Source: Syntrophobacterales bacterium
GTDB taxonomy: Bacteria; Desulfobacterota; Syntrophorhabdia; Syntrophorhabdales; Syntrophorhabdaceae
Direction: 5' to 3'
Length of the DNA: 35,336 bases
Assembly (NCBI GenBank): GCA_031274925.1
Contig: JAISPL010000002.1
Coordinates: forward strand, 1 to 35,336
Shown here: positions 18,794 through 26,736 of the stretch, in pieces
Numbering within the stretch: position 1 is the stretch's first letter
How the letters are laid out: the number at the start of each line of letters is the position of its first letter
The notes under the pieces: model-generated
What the model was told of the DNA's origin: nothing
The model's input: only the letters and a program-made list of their open reading frames with translations
Databases searched by the model: none
Program-made: the position numbers and the translations under genes

Positions 18794-20361
18794 TATTGTC
18801 CACCCTCAATCTCTGCAATAATCGCGTTAATTTCACGACGCAGAACATCGCCGCGAGATACTATTTCCTCGATTTCAGCATTTAGTTCTCGGATGTCAAC
18901 GACTTCTCGTGTGTCCTCCTGCTCGACGTATGTGCTAATCGACAAGCTATAATTTTTCTCGGCGATTTCGCTGTTCGGTACAAGTCGTGAAAAATGCACT
19001 TTTGAATCACGGCTTGCGTATACGGCAACCAAATTATCAATATGCTCCCGTGTAAGTTTATTGCTGTTCGTTACTTTGATAAACTCACGACTTGCGTCTA
19101 TAAAAAGGGTGCTGTTGGCACTTTTCGATTTTTTTAAAACCATAATGCAAGTGGCAATGGTCGTGCCATAAAAAAGATTGTCCGGCAACTGAATCACGCA
19201 GTCGATAAAGTTATTGTCTATCAAATACTTACGAATTTTCTGTTCCGCTCCGCCGCGATAAAAGACGCCGGGAAAACAAACGATCGCCGCCGTGCCGCTT
19301 GTGGCAAGCCATGACAGCGAATGCATGATAAAGGCAAGGTCAGCCTTGCTCTTAGGCGCAAGCACCCCGGCCGGTGAAAAGCGCGCATCGTTAATCAATG
19401 TGGGGTTATCGGCGCCCGCCCATTTGATGGAATACGGAGGATTGGAAACAATTGCCTCAAACGGTTCGTCGTCCCAGTGAAGCGGTTCGGTAAGCGTATC
19501 GCCGTGCCCTATATCGAATTTATCAAAACCCACATCATGCAGGAACATGTTGATACGACACAGGTTATAAGTCGTTATGTTGATTTCCTGCCCGTAAAAC
19601 CCTCGCCGGACATTGTCCTTACCCAATATTTTAGCGAATTTCAAAAGGAGTGAGCCGCTTCCGCAAGCGGGGTCATACACCTTGTTTACTTCGGTTTTTC
19701 CCACAAGGGCGATACGGGTCAGCAGTTCGGAAACCTCCTGCGGCGTGTAGTATTCGCCTCCGCTTTTACCTGCATTTCCGGCGTACATACCCATTAAAAA
19801 TTCGTATGCGTCGCCGAAAGCGTCAATGGTGTTGTCCTTGTAATCACCGAGCTTCATATCAGCAACACCATTCATCAGCTTAACAAGCCGCTCGTTACGC
19901 TTTAGAACGGTCCCGCCGAGCTTGTTACTGTTTACGTCAATATCATCAAACAGCCCCTTAAAATTTCCTTCGCTGTCCGTTCCATGCGCTGAAGATTCTA
20001 TATCCTTAAAGACGCTTTCAAGCGTCTCGTTCAGGTTCCCGTCTGTGGCAGCGCGTTTCCGCACGTTCTCAAAAAGTTCGCTTGGCAGGATAAAAAAACC
20101 CTTTGTCTTAACAAGGTCGTCACGGGCCTGTTCTGCGTCAGCATCAGCAAGCGCGGCATAATCGAAAGTCATATCTCCGGCCTCGTGTTCGCCCTCATTG
20201 ATATAAGAGGAAAGGTTTTCCGATATATAGCGGTAGAAAAGCATACCGAGGACATATTGCTTGAAGTCCCAACCGTCTACGCTCCCGCGCAAGTCGTTGG
20301 CAATATTCCATATCGTGCGGTGCAGTTCCGCCCGTTCCTGTTCTTTTCGGTTATCAATCAT
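18793..20361 (-). CDS. hsdM: Type I restriction-modification DNA methyltransferase HsdM
   Basis: An adenine-N6 methyltransferase subunit of 522 residues, full length. The N-terminal region has the HsdM helical domain (IWNIANDLRGSVDGWDFKQYVLGMLFYRYISENL), with SAM-binding motif I DPACGSGSLLLKF at about residues 228-240 and catalytic motif IV NPPY at about 305-308. It protects host sites with HsdS and is needed in the restriction complex with HsdR. First gene of the operon; a GAGAGAGG site sits about 10 bases upstream of the ATG at 20361. Codon use in the whole hsd block looks more AT-rich than in the atp genes, fitting horizontal gain, though I did not compute it. Confidence 0.96.
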   Translation of the reverse strand: MIDNRKEQERAELHRTIWNIANDLRGSVDGWDFKQYVLGMLFYRYISENLSSYINEGEHEAGDMTFDYAALADADAEQARDDLVKTKGFFILPSELFENVRKRAATDGNLNETLESVFKDIESSAHGTDSEGNFKGLFDDIDVNSNKLGGTVLKRNERLVKLMNGVADMKLGDYKDNTIDAFGDAYEFLMGMYAGNAGKSGGEYYTPQEVSELLTRIALVGKTEVNKVYDPACGSGSLLLKFAKILGKDNVRRGFYGQEINITTYNLCRINMFLHDVGFDKFDIGHGDTLTEPLHWDDEPFEAIVSNPPYSIKWAGADNPTLINDARFSPAGVLAPKSKADLAFIMHSLSWLATSGTAAIVCFPGVFYRGGAEQKIRKYLIDNNFIDCVIQLPDNLFYGTTIATCIMVLKKSKSANSTLFIDASREFIKVTNSNKLTREHIDNLVAVYASRDSKVHFSRLVPNSEIAEKNYSLSISTYVEQEDTREVVDIRELNAEIEEIVSRGDVLRREINAIIAEIEGGQ

Positions 20362-20509
20362 TATTTTCTACCTCTCTCTCTTAAGATCCTGAAGATTTCT
20401 CAAATCCGCAAGGGTATTCCCTTGATATGTGAAGTATCCTGGCTCCGCTGCCGCCCTGATTTTTCCCTCTTATAATCCCGCTTGAAGCGGGCCGTTCGCC
20501 TAATCTCTC

Positions 20510-20764
20510 TTACTTAAGCTTTTCAAGCAGGCGATCAGGAACGCCCGCTGTAATGAACTCGCCTCGACGGGTAGCCTTCATGGCTTCGACGGTGTCATCA
20601 TTGGGAACGAGAGGTTCGAAAGGCAAACATTTTTCCTTTGCAATGCGGATCATCATCATACGGAAAGCGTCAGAAACGGTAAGCCCGATTGCAGCAAGCA
20701 CGGCCTCAGCTTCCTCTTTAATGCGCTCGTCGATACGCGCACGGACCACCGAGTTTATAGCCAT
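20510..20764 (-). CDS. Orphan RelB/DinJ-family antitoxin
   Basis: An 84-residue protein with the RelB/DinJ ribbon-helix-helix start (VVRARIDERIKEEAEAVLAAIGLTVSDAFRMMMIRIAKEKCLPF). A C-terminal tail (NDDTVEAMKATRRGEF) would normally wrap a YafQ/RelE-type toxin. The ATG at 20764 follows AGGAGG. Downstream there is no toxin gene: hsdM starts 148 bases after its stop. It is therefore an orphan, possibly an anti-addiction remnant or a regulator. It may be co-transcribed with hsd; a CCCGCTT/AAGCGGG hairpin near 20478-20492 lies between them but lacks a T-tract. Confidence 0.82.
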   Translation of the reverse strand: MAINSVVRARIDERIKEEAEAVLAAIGLTVSDAFRMMMIRIAKEKCLPFEPLVPNDDTVEAMKATRRGEFITAGVPDRLLEKLK

Positions 20765-20868
20765 ATATAGTTTACCTCCTGGTGAGCTACAGTGTAGCCC
20801 ATTAAGAGTATGGCGTCAATGTCCGGTTTTACTCAAGGCAGGCATACAAAGGGGCGTTGCTGACCTTC

Positions 20869-20905
20869 CTGTCCCGTGAAAGCCCGCTTCTGTCCCGTGA
20901 AAGCC
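20869..20905. repeat. Short direct repeat, 16 bp twice
   Basis: CTGTCCCGTGAAAGCC occurs at 20869-20884 and 20890-20905, separated by five bases. It lies just beyond the broken antitoxin gene and has no visible coding or structural role. Confidence 0.6.
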
Positions 20906-20975
20906 TGCCCGGGAGACGAAGGCTTATCCTCACTCCAGCAAAACCATCAATGTCCAGGAAAAGGTAAATTATTAA

Positions 20976-21196
20976 CAATTTTCGGTATCGTGCAATAGCA
21001 GCGCGCAGTTTGGCATTGGCCGGCGGCGGGTTCTCAGGCAGATCAAGGACAAGGAGACCGTCTCTTTCCGACAACTTAAATACTCTTCCGCCTCACATAG
21101 CGCGGTCCGCGTCACGAATTCTGTCAGGTCTGTGTGGCATGGCGCGGCTACCAGGATAAGGCGCGCTTTCATCTCCGGCTTAACCCGAAGGTTCAT
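20976..21196 (-). pseudogene. Broken DUF1778 (TacA-like) antitoxin
   Basis: Two minus-strand frames together read as one DUF1778-type antitoxin. The first, from ATG 21196, gives LRVKPEMKARLILVAAP, DLTEFVTRTALCEAEEYL; the second, from about 21074, gives LSERDGLLVLDLPENPPPANAKLRAAIARYRK. In intact relatives the residues between EEYL and LSERD are longer, so a small out-of-frame deletion near 21075-21085 explains the break. After ARYRK the frame runs into unrelated sequence, and no acetyltransferase toxin gene follows. A stop codon sits directly upstream of the ATG. Family assignment is by motif memory. Confidence 0.65.
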
Positions 21197-21571
21197 TATT
21201 TCGCTGGCTTTGGCAGCAACTCCTGGTATGGCAGTCTTGGTTTATGTACTCACAGAGAGTGTGCACCGGTTCTGCTTTCCGATCAATTTCGCCTGCAATA
21301 AAGCCGGTCTGGATCTTCGGTTTATGTCAGGGCGCGTCCTAAAAAACGATCATGGAGGCATTCTGCGCGATGATATTACGGATGATCAGGCAGCGTTTGG
21401 CGATTTAAGCGACAGCTTTTATTTTTGGGAGAAAAATAAAGATAGATAGATATAGATACTGTTGGACTTTGATGATACGGGACGGGTTGAACTCCCAAGA
21501 TTTACACGATATAATAGAGAATTAAGCGGCACGGCCCTAAATGCCCTTATCTCTAAGGAGGCGGAACGGAT
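21197..21571. other. Intergenic region upstream of the FmdB-like gene
   Basis: About 375 bases with no credible gene. A plus-strand open frame at 21132-21449 overlaps the antitoxin relic and shows no family features. The only useful element found is the promoter at 21487-21515. Confidence 0.35.
21487..21515 (+). promoter_or_regulatory. Promoter of the FmdB-like zinc-ribbon gene
   Basis: TTGAAC (21487-21492), 17 bases, then a perfect TATAAT (21510-21515). The start would be near 21522, giving a leader of about 50 bases with a strong AAGGAGG site at 21555-21561. Confidence 0.6.
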
Positions 21572-21922
21572 ATGCCCATATATGAGTACCGGTGCGAAGC
21601 CTGCGGACGGGTCTCCTCCTTTTTGCTTCTGCGCGTTTCGGAAGAAATAGTTCCTTTCTGCAAGACGTGCGGCAGCAAGGACATGAAGAAGTTAATCTCC
21701 AGGGTCGCGGTATTGAAAAGCGAGGAACGGCGTATGGAGAGCCTCCTTGATCCCTCAAAGTTTTCCGATTTGGATGAGAACGACCCGGTTAGCATAGAGC
21801 GCGCCGCGAGACGGATGGAGCGCGAACTGGGGGACGAACTCGGCCAAGGGTTTGGGGAATCCGTGGAAGATGCGATGCAGGAAGAGGGCGCAGATTATGG
21901 GGCATGGGACGGGGAGGATTAG
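21572..21922 (+). CDS. FmdB-family zinc-ribbon protein
   Basis: A 116-residue protein that starts with the FmdB signature MPIYEYRCEACG. The zinc ribbon uses Cys8, Cys11, Cys30 and Cys33 (CxxC...CxxC). The rest is acidic and helical (SIERAARRMERELGDELG...EDAMQEEGADYG), a tail common in this family in Desulfobacterota. FmdB was named as a putative regulator of formamidase, but for most members the function is unknown, so no target is assigned. It stands alone with its own promoter and an excellent ribosome-binding site. Confidence 0.9.
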   Translation: MPIYEYRCEACGRVSSFLLLRVSEEIVPFCKTCGSKDMKKLISRVAVLKSEERRMESLLDPSKFSDLDENDPVSIERAARRMERELGDELGQGFGESVEDAMQEEGADYGAWDGED

Positions 21923-22107
21923 AAATAACGGTATAGCGCCTGGCAGGCGCCGCAGAAAAAGCGGCCGTTAGCCCTTAGCTGTTAGCCCGTTAGAGCAGCG
22001 AAAGACTAAGGGTTCAAACCTCAAAAATATAACTCTTTTTTAACCGGCTTTAGGCTTTTCTTTACGCCACTCGCGCGTATGTGTGACCGCCGGAACCTTG
22101 GGGGCCT

Positions 22108-22713
22108 TTAAGGGGTTGTCAGCCGGCCTTTGCCTTCCCGTAAAACCTCAATCTCATGGTCTGCAATCCTTATGACCGTAGATGGCTCTCCGGGTATGAT
22201 GCCGCCGTCGATAATGATGCTCACATTCCTCTGAAAGACCTTCTCGATCTGTCTCGGGTCGGAAAAAATATCGTCTCCCCCAATCCTCGCGCTGGTGTTT
22301 ATGATGGGCCTCTCTATCAGTCCGTCCAGGGCGAGCGGCACCGGGTGGTCGGGGATCCTTATGCCCACTTCTTTTCTCTCAGTCATCATGAGTTTAGGCA
22401 TGATCTTTTTAGCCTTGAGCACGAAGGTATATGGCCCTGGCAGGTACGTTTTAACCGTTTCAAAGGCAAAATCGCTCATCACGGCGTAAGCGCTTATCTC
22501 TTTGAGATCCCGACAGATGATACTGAGCGCCCTCCGGCTGTCCAGCCGCTTGATGGCATAGAGTTTCCGTATTGCCTTGATGTTGAAAAGATCGCACCCG
22601 ATCCCGTAATAGGTATCAGTGGGGTACGCAACAATACCGCCAAGAAGAAGGGTCTCCCTGATAAGCTCCGTCGTCTTTTTCCTGGGCCTCTCCGGGTCCC
22701 ACTCAACAATCAC
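22108..22713 (-). CDS. tsaC: Threonylcarbamoyl-AMP synthase, Sua5/YciO/YrdC family (TsaC)
   Basis: Makes threonylcarbamoyl-AMP from threonine, bicarbonate and ATP for the t6A37 tRNA modification. The 201 residues are a single YrdC domain with the conserved YPTDTYYGIGCD, the basic KRLDSRRALSII (variant of KxRxxxxPL), YLPGPYTFVLKA, VGIRIPDHP and PIINTSAR motifs. KRLDSRR differs from the classical KRR..KPL form and fits the YciO side of the family as well, so TsaC itself could lie elsewhere. It begins with GTG in a GTGA overlap with the upstream methyltransferase stop and has GGGGAGG before it. Confidence 0.85.
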   Translation of the reverse strand: MIVEWDPERPRKKTTELIRETLLLGGIVAYPTDTYYGIGCDLFNIKAIRKLYAIKRLDSRRALSIICRDLKEISAYAVMSDFAFETVKTYLPGPYTFVLKAKKIMPKLMMTERKEVGIRIPDHPVPLALDGLIERPIINTSARIGGDDIFSDPRQIEKVFQRNVSIIIDGGIIPGEPSTVIRIADHEIEVLREGKGRLTTP

Positions 22714-23267
22714 ATCTTCCTCCCCGCATACTGCGCAATTATTCTTTTCTTCCCCGCCTTGTCAGTCATGATCTCCTGGTAAAAGAGGAGCTCAAGGGCG
22801 CCGAACCAGTATAACAATTCCCCATCGTCCAGAAGGTGTTCAGGATTGCGCCAGCGGTCAATCATGTTCTGCCTCTTCAGGAACGTCTCATATATCAATA
22901 TACCGCCTTTCCTGAGAAGATCCGCGATTTGGCCCATGATCTTCCTGTCGAGGAAATAGAAGACCGTGACGGCTGCAGCGCAATTTACCTTAAACGGGAT
23001 GACCGTCGCGTCTCCTGCGACAAGGCCGATCTCACGACCTATGGCAATGCTTTTTGACCGGGCGATCATGAGGGCCGCACGCGATCTCTCAAGGCCGCAC
23101 ACGAAGCGGCCTTTCTCCGCAAGAAAGAGAGCGTCGCTCCCGCTCCCGGCTGCAATATCAATAACGGGTCCTTCCGGTATGAGCGATTGCAGGCGTACAA
23201 GCAGCGCATGGGGATCGTCCCCCTTATCATAACCGCCCATCCTGTAGCAGGCGTCCCAATCAGTCAT
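22710..23267 (-). CDS. SAM-dependent methyltransferase (class I, TehB-like)
   Basis: A Rossmann-fold methyltransferase of about 185 residues from the ATG at 23267 (MTDWDACYRMGGYDKGDDP); an upstream ATG at 23288 would add 7 residues inside the preceding gene. Motif I is VIDIAAGSGSDALFLAEKG, followed by the acidic VCGLERS and the GDATVIPF segment, then a typical LRKGGILIYETF strand. This pattern is common in small-molecule methyltransferases of the TehB/tellurite-like group. The substrate cannot be told. It overlaps the amidohydrolase gene upstream by 8 bases and tsaC downstream by 4, so the three genes are coupled. Confidence 0.82.
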   Translation of the reverse strand: MTDWDACYRMGGYDKGDDPHALLVRLQSLIPEGPVIDIAAGSGSDALFLAEKGRFVCGLERSRAALMIARSKSIAIGREIGLVAGDATVIPFKVNCAAAVTVFYFLDRKIMGQIADLLRKGGILIYETFLKRQNMIDRWRNPEHLLDDGELLYWFGALELLFYQEIMTDKAGKKRIIAQYAGRKM

Positions 23268-24093
23268 GCCCAAAGACCCGCCATGCATTTCTTTTGAGGA
23301 CGCTACCCTTAGCCTCCCTGTCCATGGCGTCCAAGCCCGCCTCGTATCTCTTTAAAGAAAGGAGGGGGTAGTCAGAACCGAATAGGGTTTTATCGGGAAG
23401 GAAAGCATCTATAAACCTGTAGATCTCGTGAGAATAGATGTAGGGTATTGCCGCCATATCGTAGAATACGCCGGAAAACGCCCTCCGTATCTCCGGCATG
23501 AACTCATAGAAACAGAGTCCGCCCCCCATGTGGGCAAGTATTATATTCAGATCCCTGTGGTTGCCAATGAACTTCGACACCTCGACGAAATCAATGGGCA
23601 TTTTTCCGTCGTAATGATGGCCCACCTGTTCATTGATGTGGAGCATCAGCACCCCGCCCTTCGCCTCCGTGATCCGGGCTACCTCGTCGAGTCTCTTTAG
23701 CTCATCCCGACCTAAGCCTCCCTCGTAGACCGCCACTTCTCCGATGCCCTTTGCGCCCAAATTCAGGCACCTTTCGGCTTCCTTTGCGGCCCCATCCTTC
23801 CGCCTCACATTGACGGCGGTAAGAGGTATTATATTTTGATACGTCCGGGCCGTATCAAGAATGTAGTCGTTCATAAGGGTGATCAACCCCTTGTCCGCAA
23901 AAGGAAAGCCGCACACGACGGAGACGGCCACCCCTTCTTTTTCCATGTACTTGAGGAGTGACGTATGGTCCGCCATGGCCGCCCCGGGGTTTGCATATAT
24001 TTTCCCGAATCCTTCATCCGCCGCCGCGATTGAAGCACGCCTTGCTATAATCTCAGGCGGGAAAATATGGGTGTGGGCGTCGACAATTTCCAT
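23260..24093 (-). CDS. Amidohydrolase-family metal-dependent hydrolase
   Basis: A 277-residue TIM-barrel protein of the amidohydrolase-2 type. The metal-binding HxH is in DAHTHIF (His7, His9). Later metal or catalytic motifs are LMLHINE, IILAHMGG and LFGSDYPL with the C-terminal Asp. Members are hydrolases or decarboxylases of varied small molecules; the substrate is unknown. It is the first gene of a three-gene minus-strand cluster with the methyltransferase and TsaC-like gene. A TATAAT-like sequence on the minus strand at 24104-24099 is only 6 bases from the ATG, so the mRNA could be nearly leaderless, but no good -35 was found. Confidence 0.85.
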   Translation of the reverse strand: MEIVDAHTHIFPPEIIARRASIAAADEGFGKIYANPGAAMADHTSLLKYMEKEGVAVSVVCGFPFADKGLITLMNDYILDTARTYQNIIPLTAVNVRRKDGAAKEAERCLNLGAKGIGEVAVYEGGLGRDELKRLDEVARITEAKGGVLMLHINEQVGHHYDGKMPIDFVEVSKFIGNHRDLNIILAHMGGGLCFYEFMPEIRRAFSGVFYDMAAIPYIYSHEIYRFIDAFLPDKTLFGSDYPLLSLKRYEAGLDAMDREAKGSVLKRNAWRVFGHD

Positions 24094-24160
24094 GCCCTAT
24101 TATAAGTTTTCACCGGACCAAAGGGTAGATTTTTTTTTGCTTTGGTGATATATAAAGCAA

Positions 24161-24802
24161 ATGGCAGTGAAAATCGCGTTCCTCGACTGCGACGGCACAC
24201 TGACGAGGGTAAGAAGCAGTTGGGAATATCTCCACCGAAGGCTCAATCTCTGGAACAACAATGCAGAAGAGTATCAGAAGCTTTTCATAAGCGGCAAGAT
24301 TGATTACCATGAATTCTGCCGGAGGGATGCCCTTCTCTGGAAAGGGCTTCCGGTATCCAAAGTAAAAGAGGTGGTGGACGAGATCCCCTACCATGAGGGC
24401 TCAGGAGAGGCGGTGGAGGCGCTCGGGAAAATGGGCATTCATACCGTAATGATCTCTACGGGTCTTTCCATTCTTGTGGAAAAAGTAAGGCATGACCTTG
24501 GAATCCATATGGCGATTTCGAACGACCTCCTTGCCGAAAATGGGATCCTGACGGGTGGTATCAGAATAAATGTGGATTATGAGAAGAAAGGGAGTCTCGT
24601 GGAGAAAATTCTTGAGGAAATGGGGCTATCACGGGAAGAGGCCTGTGCAGTGGGAGACGGCGAAGGAGATACGGACATGTTCAAGGCGGTCGCGCTGCCT
24701 ATCGGGTTCCACCCCACCGAACATGTCCTCCCTCATCTTGCACACGCCTCATACGCCGATTCATTAATGGGCGTGGTGGAACTGGTAAAACAACACATAT
24801 AA
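24161..24802 (+). CDS. HAD-family phosphatase, SerB-like
   Basis: A haloacid dehalogenase-fold hydrolase of 213 residues. Motif I is FLDCDGTLT (nucleophile Asp and catalytic Asp two residues later), motif II is MISTGLS, motif III includes the Lys in YEKKGSLVEKIL, and motif IV is VGDGEGDTDMF. The cap region is alpha-helical, the pattern of phosphoserine-phosphatase-like (HAD-IB) enzymes. The substrate is not certain: phosphoserine is likely but not proven. It is divergent from the amidohydrolase gene and 8 bases upstream of the NlpC/P60 lipoprotein gene. An inverted repeat ACCAAAG/CTTTGGT (24117-24146) lies in the divergent gap. Confidence 0.85.
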   Translation: MAVKIAFLDCDGTLTRVRSSWEYLHRRLNLWNNNAEEYQKLFISGKIDYHEFCRRDALLWKGLPVSKVKEVVDEIPYHEGSGEAVEALGKMGIHTVMISTGLSILVEKVRHDLGIHMAISNDLLAENGILTGGIRINVDYEKKGSLVEKILEEMGLSREEACAVGDGEGDTDMFKAVALPIGFHPTEHVLPHLAHASYADSLMGVVELVKQHI

Positions 24803-24810
24803 GGTGGTAT

Positions 24811-25275
24811 ATGAGAAAAAGAGTAATTCTGTCCACGCTCATCCTTCTTGTCGCCATTCTCATCTCCGCGTGCGGCACGCCCAGGAAGGTTAGGCTTTAC
24901 AATGGCTCTCCCGATATAAGAAATGAGATCATCCAGACAGCGGTAAGTCTCCACGGCAGCCCGTACAGGAGCGGCTCAAAGGGTCCCGATTCTTTTGATT
25001 GCAGCGGGTTCGTCTACTATGTGTACAAAAAATCGGGTATCACCCTGCCCGTATCGACGGATCGTCTCATCGTGGAGGGAAGAGAGGTGTCAAGAGACTG
25101 GGTCCAGCCGGGCGACCTTGTCTTTTTTAAGATCAACCGGGAACTCCACGTGGGCATCATGGTGAACAGAAAGGAGTTCATTCACGCCTCAAAATCGAGG
25201 GGGATCGCCGTGGACGATTTGGACGCTAATTACTGGAAGAGAAATTTCCATAGTTTTCGGACCGTTTTCGGCTGA
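24811..25275 (+). CDS. NlpC/P60 cell-wall peptidase lipoprotein
   Basis: A 154-residue lipoprotein. The N-terminal signal peptide ends in the lipobox LISAC, so Cys21 would be lipidated. The NlpC/P60 domain (about residues 35-152) has the catalytic Cys64 in FDCSGFV, His113 in ELHVGIM and a third polar residue, His125, in FIHAS. Such enzymes cleave peptide cross-links or stems in peptidoglycan. The ATG follows AAGGTGG. It is co-oriented and probably co-transcribed with the HAD gene, which ends 8 bases before it. Acidic residues after the lipobox are not prominent, so the protein probably sits in the outer membrane. Confidence 0.9.
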   Translation: MRKRVILSTLILLVAILISACGTPRKVRLYNGSPDIRNEIIQTAVSLHGSPYRSGSKGPDSFDCSGFVYYVYKKSGITLPVSTDRLIVEGREVSRDWVQPGDLVFFKINRELHVGIMVNRKEFIHASKSRGIAVDDLDANYWKRNFHSFRTVFG

Positions 25276-25285
25276 AGCGCGTAAT

Positions 25286-25305
25286 GGCCTTTCGGCAAGG
25301 CCTTT
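25286..25305 (+). terminator. Weak terminator between convergent genes
   Basis: GGCCTT (25286-25291), loop TCGGC, AAGGCC (25297-25302), then TTT. It lies 11 bases after the NlpC/P60 stop and just before the convergent end of the thioredoxin-fold gene at 25319. The short stem and T-run make it weak. Confidence 0.4.
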
Positions 25306-25318
25306 CCAGGCTTCATGA

Positions 25319-25801
25319 TCAGTTAAACTTTACACCCGCCTTTTTCAGATAATCTCTCAAGGCCGTGGTCTTGTAATGTTTTTCCTTTGCGTATTCGAGA
25401 AGGATTCCAAACTCCTTCTTATCGACATATCCAGGGACCCTTATGATGACCTTTCCGGACGGCTCCATAAAGCAGGTGCTGGGATAGCCCCTTATGCCGT
25501 ATTTCGTCGCAAGGTCAGGTCTCGCTTCAACATCTATCCTGAGCGACACGACCTTAAACTTCATGATGTTTGCAATCTCCCTGTCGGCCAATACATCCCT
25601 TTCCATGGCTACGCAATAGGGACAATATTTGCTGTAAAAATATAGGACGAGCGCTTTGTCCTCCGCCTTTGCCCTTTTGAGCGCGGCAGCGTAATCCTCC
25701 GCAAACAGTTCCGCGGGGCTTAAACACAAAGCTGCGGCGATGAAGCAAATGAGTCCGCCCATCCCAAGAATACCGTGTCTGAAAGAAAAATCGTTTTTCA
25801 T
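25319..25801 (-). CDS. Periplasmic thioredoxin-fold protein (CxxC)
   Basis: A 160-residue exported protein from the ATG at 25801 (MKNDFSFRHG). A hydrophobic signal region covers about residues 10-34 (ILGMGGLICFIAAALCLSPAELFA). The thioredoxin domain has the active-site motif CPYC (Cys60-Cys63) in LVLYFYSKYCPYC and the cis-Pro motif in GYPST. It likely reduces or shuffles disulfides outside the cytoplasm; similar proteins act in cytochrome maturation or as DsbD-like partners. The frame is open further upstream (to 26014), but the extra sequence looks like non-coding basic residues. A second in-frame ATG at 25819 is also possible. No strong ribosome-binding site for either. Confidence 0.82.
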   Translation of the reverse strand: MKNDFSFRHGILGMGGLICFIAAALCLSPAELFAEDYAAALKRAKAEDKALVLYFYSKYCPYCVAMERDVLADREIANIMKFKVVSLRIDVEARPDLATKYGIRGYPSTCFMEPSGKVIIRVPGYVDKKEFGILLEYAKEKHYKTTALRDYLKKAGVKFN

Positions 25802-25819
25802 CAAAGATAATGATACCAT

Positions 25820-26271
25820 ACTCCGAGCGTAAAAATCATCACCCCCTTTTTGAAGCGCCTTGGCCAAGTATGTTAAATGTCTTGCTATAATACGCGATAT
25901 TAAGACCGATACCAGCCTCGTCCGCCAGAAGAACATCTTCAGGCCTCGCCCAGGAGACAGTGTGCGGTGCGGGGTATCCCGGGGTTTACGACTACTATTA
26001 GGCAAGCGCCCCAAGGGGCGGGGAATTAGACCCGCAGAGATTAAAGAAGGAGTGATATTCTTATGTCAGCGTAAGATGCATCGACATGACATAGCCGACG
26101 GAACATGTCCGCTGCTGGAACCACATATACTGGACAAAAAGGCAATGGGCGGGATTGCGGATGATAACAGAAGATTCATAAATACAGTCATTGATATGTA
26201 CTTCCGCTTACTGCTTAAGCGGAAGTGTTTTGGGATTTATATATTTAACTTACAAAGCGCCTTTAAGAGCA
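25820..26271. other. Intergenic region with one terminator-like hairpin
   Basis: About 450 bases with no recognisable gene. It includes GCGCCCCAAGGGGCG-type inverted sequence near 26004-26019, a single GAATTAGACCC...GATTAAAG stretch, and a start-like AAGGAG...ATG that opens only MSA before a stop. None of this supports a gene. The hairpin at 26200-26226 is annotated separately. Confidence 0.35.
26200..26230 (+). terminator. Strong hairpin between accessory and core genes
   Basis: ACTTCCGCTTA (26200-26210) and TAAGCGGAAGT (26216-26226) form a perfect 11-bp stem with a 5-base loop. On the plus strand GTTTT follows, a short T-run. On the minus strand it lies about 45 bases after the stop of the STY0301-like gene, so it may serve as that operon's end, though the minus-strand T-run is poor. 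Confidence 0.5.
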
Positions 26272-26736
26272 TCACTCCTTCGCTCTTGGCGTGTCAAAAC
26301 ACTTGATCGTTATCCCGTCAGGAACCGTAACATCGCTTATGTATTTAACCTCACAACGTACAGCGTTTTCAGGGAGTTTTTGCACCAGAACAACTCTGGA
26401 ATCGGAATATCCGCATACAGCCCAATAATTCGGCTCATTAACATGATCGTAATAGACGGTTCTCTCTCCATTATGCAGTTTTTCTTCCGTCGGAACCTCA
26501 AACCCTGTTTGTTTAACCGGATATTCTCCTGCGGAGATAACAATATATTTAGCCGGCAGGGGTTCTTCGCTGTCGACAGCTTTCCATCCATCCTCTGCGG
26601 AAGACGAGATGTTTTGCTTGACGGTCAACCGGGACGGGCATTGTTTGACGGACAATTCAGCGGCTGTCGCACGGACTATCACAAGGTGCAGCCCTATAAA
26701 CACCAGCGCCGCACAAGTCAGAGTCTTTGCGTTCAC
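26272..26736 (-). CDS. STY0301-family-like exported protein, possible immunity partner
   Basis: A 154-residue protein with an N-terminal signal peptide (MNAKTLTCAALVFIGLHLVIVRATAAE), so it should be periplasmic. The mature part shows the pattern of the STY0301 family: an early CPSRLTVKQ, a Trp in DGWKAV, a central Y-rich strand region (NYWAVCGYSDSRVVLVQKLP) and a late RCEV. The gene starts with GTG in a GTGA overlap with the upstream BPSL0067-like gene. An exported, small, cysteine-containing partner translated right after a putative peptidoglycan amidase fits an immunity protein; this role is inferred from context. Confidence 0.65.
   Translation of the reverse strand: MNAKTLTCAALVFIGLHLVIVRATAAELSVKQCPSRLTVKQNISSSAEDGWKAVDSEEPLPAKYIVISAGEYPVKQTGFEVPTEEKLHNGERTVYYDHVNEPNYWAVCGYSDSRVVLVQKLPENAVRCEVKYISDVTVPDGITIKCFDTPRAKE

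Noticed and set aside
21967-22013. A tRNA-like stretch (GTTAGAGC... then GGGTTCAAACC) after the FmdB-like gene
   Set aside because: The T-arm-like GGGTTCAAACCTC is present, but there is no consistent acceptor stem, anticodon arm or correct spacing. The area contains GTTAGCCC repeats that explain the look.
26019-26050. A single GGGGAATTAGACCCGCAGAG-like segment resembling the end of a CRISPR repeat
   Set aside because: There is one copy only, with no spacer array and no cas gene in the window.
25860-26306. A 148-codon plus-strand open frame after the thioredoxin-fold gene
   Set aside because: It starts in the leader of the neighbouring gene, has no ribosome-binding site, runs through a strong hairpin, and resembles no protein family.
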